Of a DNA stretch of 17,517 nt, positions 13,987 to 17,517 are shown in pieces. The stretch is from CAMCFD01 sp965661355 (GTDB taxonomy: Bacteria; Pseudomonadota; Alphaproteobacteria; Rickettsiales; UBA1997): assembly GCA_965661355.1 (NCBI GenBank), contig CBFIDI010000026.1, positions 1-17,517 on the forward strand, given 5' to 3'. The notes under the pieces are model-generated. The model was given only the letters and a program-made list of their open reading frames with translations, was not told where the DNA came from and did not search any database. The position numbers were made by a program, and so were the translations under genes. Numbering within the stretch: the stretch's first letter is position 1; the number at the start of each line of letters is the position of its first letter.

Positions 13987-14049
13987 CCAGCCTTAAACAC
14001 AGATATTTCTTCTCTTAATAAAAATATAAATATTAAATTAGAGTAAGAA

Positions 14050-16014
14050 ATGACACATAAATCAATAATTATCGACGCAGCGCATAAAGAAGAAACGCGC
14101 GTTGTCGTCTTAGAAAACAACGCCTTACAAGATTACGACCGTGAGGCAATTTCGGTTAAAAAGATTAAAGGAAATATCTATTTAGCTAAAGTTACAAGGG
14201 TTGAACCCTCTCTGCAGGCAGCTTTTGTCGATTACGGGAGTGAAAAACATGGCTTTTTACCTTTTGGTGATATTCACCCAGAATATTACAATCTAGGCGA
14301 CGAAGAAAAGCAAAAATTGCAAGATCTTTACGCCCCCGAGGAGGCTTGCGATTCAGATTCCGATGAAAATAGCGAAGATAGCGCTACTAAAGAAGTTGCG
14401 ACCAAGCAAGACGAAGGTGCAATTAGCTCAGGTTCATATTCAGTCGAAGATGAGACAGAAGGAAGTTATGGCGGCAATATTCATAATATTCATAAAAAAT
14501 TCAACATTCAAGATGTTATAAAACCCGGTCAATTAGTTTTAGTTCAAGCCACAAAGGAAGAGCGCGGCAATAAAGGCGCCTCTATGACAACTTTCGTCTC
14601 TTTGGCTGGAAAATATTGTGTTTTAATGGCAAATACCCCAAATAAAGGTGGGGTTTCAAGAAAAGTTGACAATTATCGTGATAGAAAAATATTAAAAGCA
14701 ATTTTAAAAGATTTAGCTGTAGAAAAAGATAGATCAATAATCATTAGAACTGCTGGAGTTGGTAAAAAACCAGAAGATATAAAAAGAGATTGCGAATATT
14801 TAAACAGATTGCGCGACAGTATAAATGATGTAGCTATGAAGTCAGAAGCTCCATCTTTCATACATGGTGAAGATGATGTGATTAAAAGATGCTTGCGCGA
14901 TGTTTACAGTGACGAGATTTCAGAAGTTATCATTGAAGGTGAGGAAGCCTATGAAAAGGTTTCGCAATTTATTAAACTTACAATGCCTTCTGGCAACCAT
15001 AATATAAAACTTCACAAAGAAAGAACTCCTGTTTTCAATAAATACAAGGTTGAACAACAAATTGCAAAGCTTTACGAAAAAGAAATAATGCTTAAGTCGG
15101 GCGCTTCAATTGTCATGGATCATACCGAGGCACTAGTTGCAATTGATGTTAACTCGGGCAAGTCAACAAAAGAATCTAATGTTGAAGAAACGGCTTATCA
15201 AACAAACTTAGAGGCCGCAAAAGAGGTTGCCAAACAATTAAGACTTCGTGACTTAGCTGGCTTAATCGTGATTGATTTTATTGACATGTACGACCAAAAA
15301 CATCGTCGCCATGTTGAGAGAACTCTGCGCGACGAATTGCAAAATGACCGCGCCAGAATTCAACTAGGTAGAATTAGTACTTTTGGACTTCTTGAGCTTT
15401 CTAGACAAAGGCTTGGCGCAAGTTTATTTGAAACAATTACCCAACCCTGCAGTAATTGCAACGGAACTGGATATGTTAGATCGGTTGAAATTTTGGCGGT
15501 TTCAATTTTGCGCGCAATTCGCTATGCATGTAACGACAAGCAAACTGGAGTAATTTATATTTACACTAAAAGCGATGTCATAACTTATATGTCTAACTTT
15601 AAAAAACGCGATATTTTATCAACCGAGCAAAATTACAATATTCATATCTTTTTTCATGTTTCTGACGATGTCTCAAAAAGCGGATTTGTTGTTAAAAAAC
15701 GCAAATCTTTATCGCTAGAAGAAAAAAGGGAAATTGAAATGGAAGTTATAACTGGCAAAGTAAATCAACTAGATCTACAAAAAGAATATTTTGACAGTGA
15801 CGAAACAGAGGAAGATGATTTAAAAGAAGTAAATCACGATAATAATCAGGACAGAAGTAATAATCGCAATAAAAAACCAAGAAATAACAGAACAAGAAGC
15901 AACTCCAACAACAGAAGAAAGGGCGGCTCTAATAACAGTTATCGCAAAAAGCCAGTTCGAAAAAAGAATAAAGGAGTTTTAAGTTCTATTTTTGGTAATA
16001 TATTTAAAAAATAG
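14050..16014 (+). CDS. rne: Ribonuclease E/G family endoribonuclease
   Basis: This single-strand endoribonuclease starts mRNA decay and processes rRNA and tRNA. The product has 654 residues. Order of domains: an N-terminal segment, an S1 domain (IYLAKVTRVEPSLQAAFVDYG from 43) interrupted by an acidic Ser/Glu/Asp insert (about 95-145), a 5'-sensor/RNase H-like part (RTAGVGKK, 233-240), a catalytic DNase I-like domain with Asp366 (VAIDVNSG) and Asp409 (IVIDFIDM) spaced as in E. coli RNase E, and the zinc-link CSNCNGTG (Cys467, Cys470). After about residue 590 comes a low-complexity Asn/Arg/Lys tail ending in GVLSSIFGNIFKK. The tail is much shorter than the E. coli degradosome scaffold, so partner binding may be limited. 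It is a single-gene unit behind a long spacer, with a hairpin terminator after it. Confidence 0.95.
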   Translation: MTHKSIIIDAAHKEETRVVVLENNALQDYDREAISVKKIKGNIYLAKVTRVEPSLQAAFVDYGSEKHGFLPFGDIHPEYYNLGDEEKQKLQDLYAPEEACDSDSDENSEDSATKEVATKQDEGAISSGSYSVEDETEGSYGGNIHNIHKKFNIQDVIKPGQLVLVQATKEERGNKGASMTTFVSLAGKYCVLMANTPNKGGVSRKVDNYRDRKILKAILKDLAVEKDRSIIIRTAGVGKKPEDIKRDCEYLNRLRDSINDVAMKSEAPSFIHGEDDVIKRCLRDVYSDEISEVIIEGEEAYEKVSQFIKLTMPSGNHNIKLHKERTPVFNKYKVEQQIAKLYEKEIMLKSGASIVMDHTEALVAIDVNSGKSTKESNVEETAYQTNLEAAKEVAKQLRLRDLAGLIVIDFIDMYDQKHRRHVERTLRDELQNDRARIQLGRISTFGLLELSRQRLGASLFETITQPCSNCNGTGYVRSVEILAVSILRAIRYACNDKQTGVIYIYTKSDVITYMSNFKKRDILSTEQNYNIHIFFHVSDDVSKSGFVVKKRKSLSLEEKREIEMEVITGKVNQLDLQKEYFDSDETEEDDLKEVNHDNNQDRSNNRNKKPRNNRTRSNSNNRRKGGSNNSYRKKPVRKKNKGVLSSIFGNIFKK

Positions 16015-16065
16015 ATTTCTTAGAAATTAATTATTGAAGCACAGAAAGTAATCTAAAAAGCCACC

Positions 16066-16111
16066 TTTACCTTTGTCATTTTAATTATAAAATTTTAATG
16101 ACAAAGGTAAA
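16066..16111. terminator. Shared hairpin between convergent rne and ispH
   Basis: TTTACCTTTGTCATT (16066-16080) pairs perfectly with AATGACAAAGGTAAA (16097-16111), a 15-bp stem with a 16-base AT loop. It sits midway between the two convergent stops. On minus, a T-run (TTTTT) comes about nine bases after the stem; on plus the following bases are A-rich. It is best read as a two-way terminator, stronger for ispH. Confidence 0.65.
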
Positions 16112-16138
16112 AATTACAATATAAATTTTATCAGCAAC

Positions 16139-17074
16139 TTACTTTCTAACCTTTCTAGGCAAGGCAAAGAAAGTATTTTCTGTTATTCCGTCCATATCTT
16201 GAACCAAAACCTCATTTCTTGCATCAATTTTTTTAATTTTTTCGATTAAATCTTGCACTAAATTTTCAGGAGCCGAGGCGCCAGCAGTTACACCAACATT
16301 TTCGATATCTTCAAACCATTTTATGTTTATGTCGCTGGCATCATTTATCAAGTAAGATTTAACGCCACATTCTTCGCCAAGATCACGCAAACGATTAGAG
16401 TTAGAGCTGTTTTGAGCGCCAATTACTAAAAGCAAATCAACTTGATTAGATAATTTTCTAACGGCGTCTTGTCGATTCTGAGTCGCATAACAAATATCTT
16501 TTGTGGCAAGCCCTCTTTGCAAAGATGGAAATCTATCTTCTAATATTCTAACAATTCTTGATGTGTCATCAACGCTTAAAGTAGTTTGAGTTACATATGA
16601 TAGCTTTTCTGGATTTTCAATTTTTATAGTTTTAGCATCTTCTTCATTGGTGACCAAAATTACATTTTTTTTGACCCTGCCACTTGTTCCCTCTACCTCT
16701 GGATGACCTTTGTGACCAATTAATATTATTTCGTAATCTTGTGCTTCATATTTTTTTGCTTCGCGATGAACCTTGCTAACCAAAGGGCAAGTTGCGTCAA
16801 TTATATCAAGATCTCGCATCTTGGCGTCTTGCTCTACCATGTCAGATACGCCGTGCGCTGAAAAAATAACAATTGCATTTTCAGGAATTTGATCAACCTC
16901 ATCAACAAATACAGCACCTTTTTTCTTCAAAGACTCAACGACATATTTATTGTGAACTATTTCATGGCGCACATAAATTGGTGGGCCAAACTTTTTTATC
17001 GCCCTTTCTACTGTTTCTATGGCCCTTGTAACCCCGGCGCAAAAACCACGGGGCTTGGCGAGAATTATTTTCAT
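16139..17074 (-). CDS. ispH: 4-hydroxy-3-methylbut-2-enyl diphosphate reductase
   Basis: IspH is the last enzyme of the MEP pathway. It uses an iron-sulfur cluster to turn HMBPP into IPP and DMAPP. The 311-residue length is standard. Cluster cysteines are Cys12 (PRGFCAGV), Cys95 (DATCPLV) and Cys194 (DICYATQNRQ). Substrate residues are present: His40 (HEIVHN), His73 (SAHGVS), His123 and Glu125 (GHPEVEGT), Thr163-Thr164 (YVTQTTLS), and SSNSNRL plus ASAPE further on. The enzyme looks fully functional. Its product DMAPP is the donor for MiaA and also feeds quinones and undecaprenyl carrier. The ATG overlaps the stop of the glycosyltransferase-like gene upstream by four bases (ATGA), so the two are co-translated from one minus-strand message. 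Confidence 0.97.
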   Translation of the reverse strand: MKIILAKPRGFCAGVTRAIETVERAIKKFGPPIYVRHEIVHNKYVVESLKKKGAVFVDEVDQIPENAIVIFSAHGVSDMVEQDAKMRDLDIIDATCPLVSKVHREAKKYEAQDYEIILIGHKGHPEVEGTSGRVKKNVILVTNEEDAKTIKIENPEKLSYVTQTTLSVDDTSRIVRILEDRFPSLQRGLATKDICYATQNRQDAVRKLSNQVDLLLVIGAQNSSNSNRLRDLGEECGVKSYLINDASDINIKWFEDIENVGVTAGASAPENLVQDLIEKIKKIDARNEVLVQDMDGITENTFFALPRKVRK

Positions 17075-17517
17075 AAAGAATTTTTTATTTTTTTAAATAA
17101 CAAATAATTTCTAATAATTAATTTCTTTTTAGAAAATATTATGCGTAATTTTTGAATAATTCCTTCGCAATATTTTAATTGAACAGCAATAGATTCAAGC
17201 CTCTGCTTTAAAGACATTGAAGAACTTATACTATCACCAAATTCACCGTTAAAAACACTAGTTATATTAATTGGATAAAAAAGATAGTTTTGATTATTTT
17301 CCTTTTTTGACGATATAATAGCCATATTAAATTCGTAATCCATAGTGTATGAATTATTTTCATTAAAACTAAACTTATCAAAGATATTCTTTTTATAATA
17401 AAATGACTCTCCCGAAGCAATTGGGCAAAATTTTATTAAATTTCTTTTATTAAATTTAATAAAAGCTGATCCGTCATAAGACAAATTATTGCCAATTGTA
17501 TAAGAATTAAAATATAA
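17071..17517 (-). CDS. Probable family 2 glycosyltransferase, C-terminal part (cut by window edge)
   Basis: The frame is open to base 17517, giving about 148 residues of the C-terminal end; the TTG at 17484 need not be the start. The pattern resembles the acceptor side of WcaA-like family 2 transferases: PIASGESFYYKKNIFDKF (where relatives have a Gln/Ser then an F-Y-(R/K)-K-x-L-F stretch), SYTMDYEFNMAII (the Asp-Tyr-Glu-Phe motif holding the general base), and FNGEFGDSISSSMS (the relatives' F-x-x-x-GxSxS loop). A basic hydrophobic tail (LRIIFSKKKLIIRNYLLFKK) may touch the membrane. The nucleotide-binding half would lie outside. It likely adds a sugar to a surface glycan. The stop overlaps the ispH start by four bases. 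The family call is fairly likely; the substrate is unknown. Confidence 0.6.
   Translation of the reverse strand, partial: LYFNSYTIGNNLSYDGSAFIKFNKRNLIKFCPIASGESFYYKKNIFDKFSFNENNSYTMDYEFNMAIISSKKENNQNYLFYPINITSVFNGEFGDSISSSMSLKQRLESIAVQLKYCEGIIQKLRIIFSKKKLIIRNYLLFKKIKNSL

Larger units (their letters stand above)
13090..14049. other. Long gene-free region between cutA and rne
   Basis: About 960 bases with extreme AT bias, and stops in all frames at short intervals on both strands. I recognise no gene remnant, tRNA or GC-rich structured RNA. A minor inverted repeat (ATTAAAT then ATTTAAT, around 13533-13557) and the palindromic site at 13958-13986 are the only structured points. It may hold the rne promoter and a long 5' untranslated region; RNase E genes in other bacteria are autoregulated through such leaders. 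It may equally be decayed DNA. Confidence 0.6.

Noticed and set aside
1..17517. CRISPR array, transposase, integrase, phage or defence genes
   Set aside because: No regularly spaced repeats, terminal inverted repeats with a transposase, or related coding sequences were seen on either strand.
1..17517. Altered genetic code (TGA as Trp)
   Set aside because: The glycosyltransferase-like gene ends in TGA at the ispH junction and Trp residues are encoded by TGG, so the standard bacterial code fits.

Overview
The window looks like chromosomal backbone of a very AT-rich alphaproteobacterium, most likely a Rickettsiales-type or similarly reduced host-associated lineage. This is an inference from four things: the base composition, long gene-free AT-rich spacers, a lone tRNA-Ile(GAT) outside an rRNA operon, and proteins that read like alphaproteobacterial versions (RecO, a YceF-type Maf, COG2945 hydrolase, DUF3833 lipoprotein, a RNase E with a short tail). 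IspH implies the MEP isoprenoid route. As far as I recall typical Rickettsia lack that route, so another branch is favoured. I see no phage, transposase, CRISPR array or defence island.

Layout, left to right. The 5' part of pgk (minus, cut by the window edge) is divergent from a promoter and a 66-codon conserved gene of unknown function (plus). Next come a 15-bp perfect palindrome, a COG2945 alpha/beta hydrolase (plus) and anmK (minus), whose 3' ends overlap. A 480-bp gene-free stretch follows, then an alaS fragment that stops after the catalytic core. That fragment lies directly downstream of tRNA-Ile(GAT), with an OmpH/Skp-family chaperone gene upstream, all on minus. On plus follow folE, a maf/terC pair, a tiny lipoprotein-like ORF with a strong terminator, and a DUF3833 lipoprotein gene overlapping a CorA/ZntB-type transporter gene. 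On minus is a tight four-gene operon in the order GDPD, radC, miaA, recO. cutA diverges from it. After about 960 bp without a gene comes rne (plus), then a shared hairpin terminator, ispH (minus), and the 3' part of a probable family 2 glycosyltransferase (minus) running off the right edge.

Most genes are housekeeping: glycolysis, cell-wall recycling, translation and tRNA modification, DNA repair, RNA turnover, envelope biogenesis, metal handling, folate/queuosine and isoprenoid precursors. They do not form one system. The points most worth a second look are: (i) the alaS fragment with all three class II motifs, joined to a tRNA gene; (ii) the 27-codon lipoprotein-like ORF plus terminator ahead of the DUF3833/CorA-family pair, which could be a small lipoprotein gene or a leader-peptide attenuator; (iii) a MiaA whose Walker A glycine is cysteine; and (iv) a palindromic site in the large empty region ahead of rne, partly repeated after terC.
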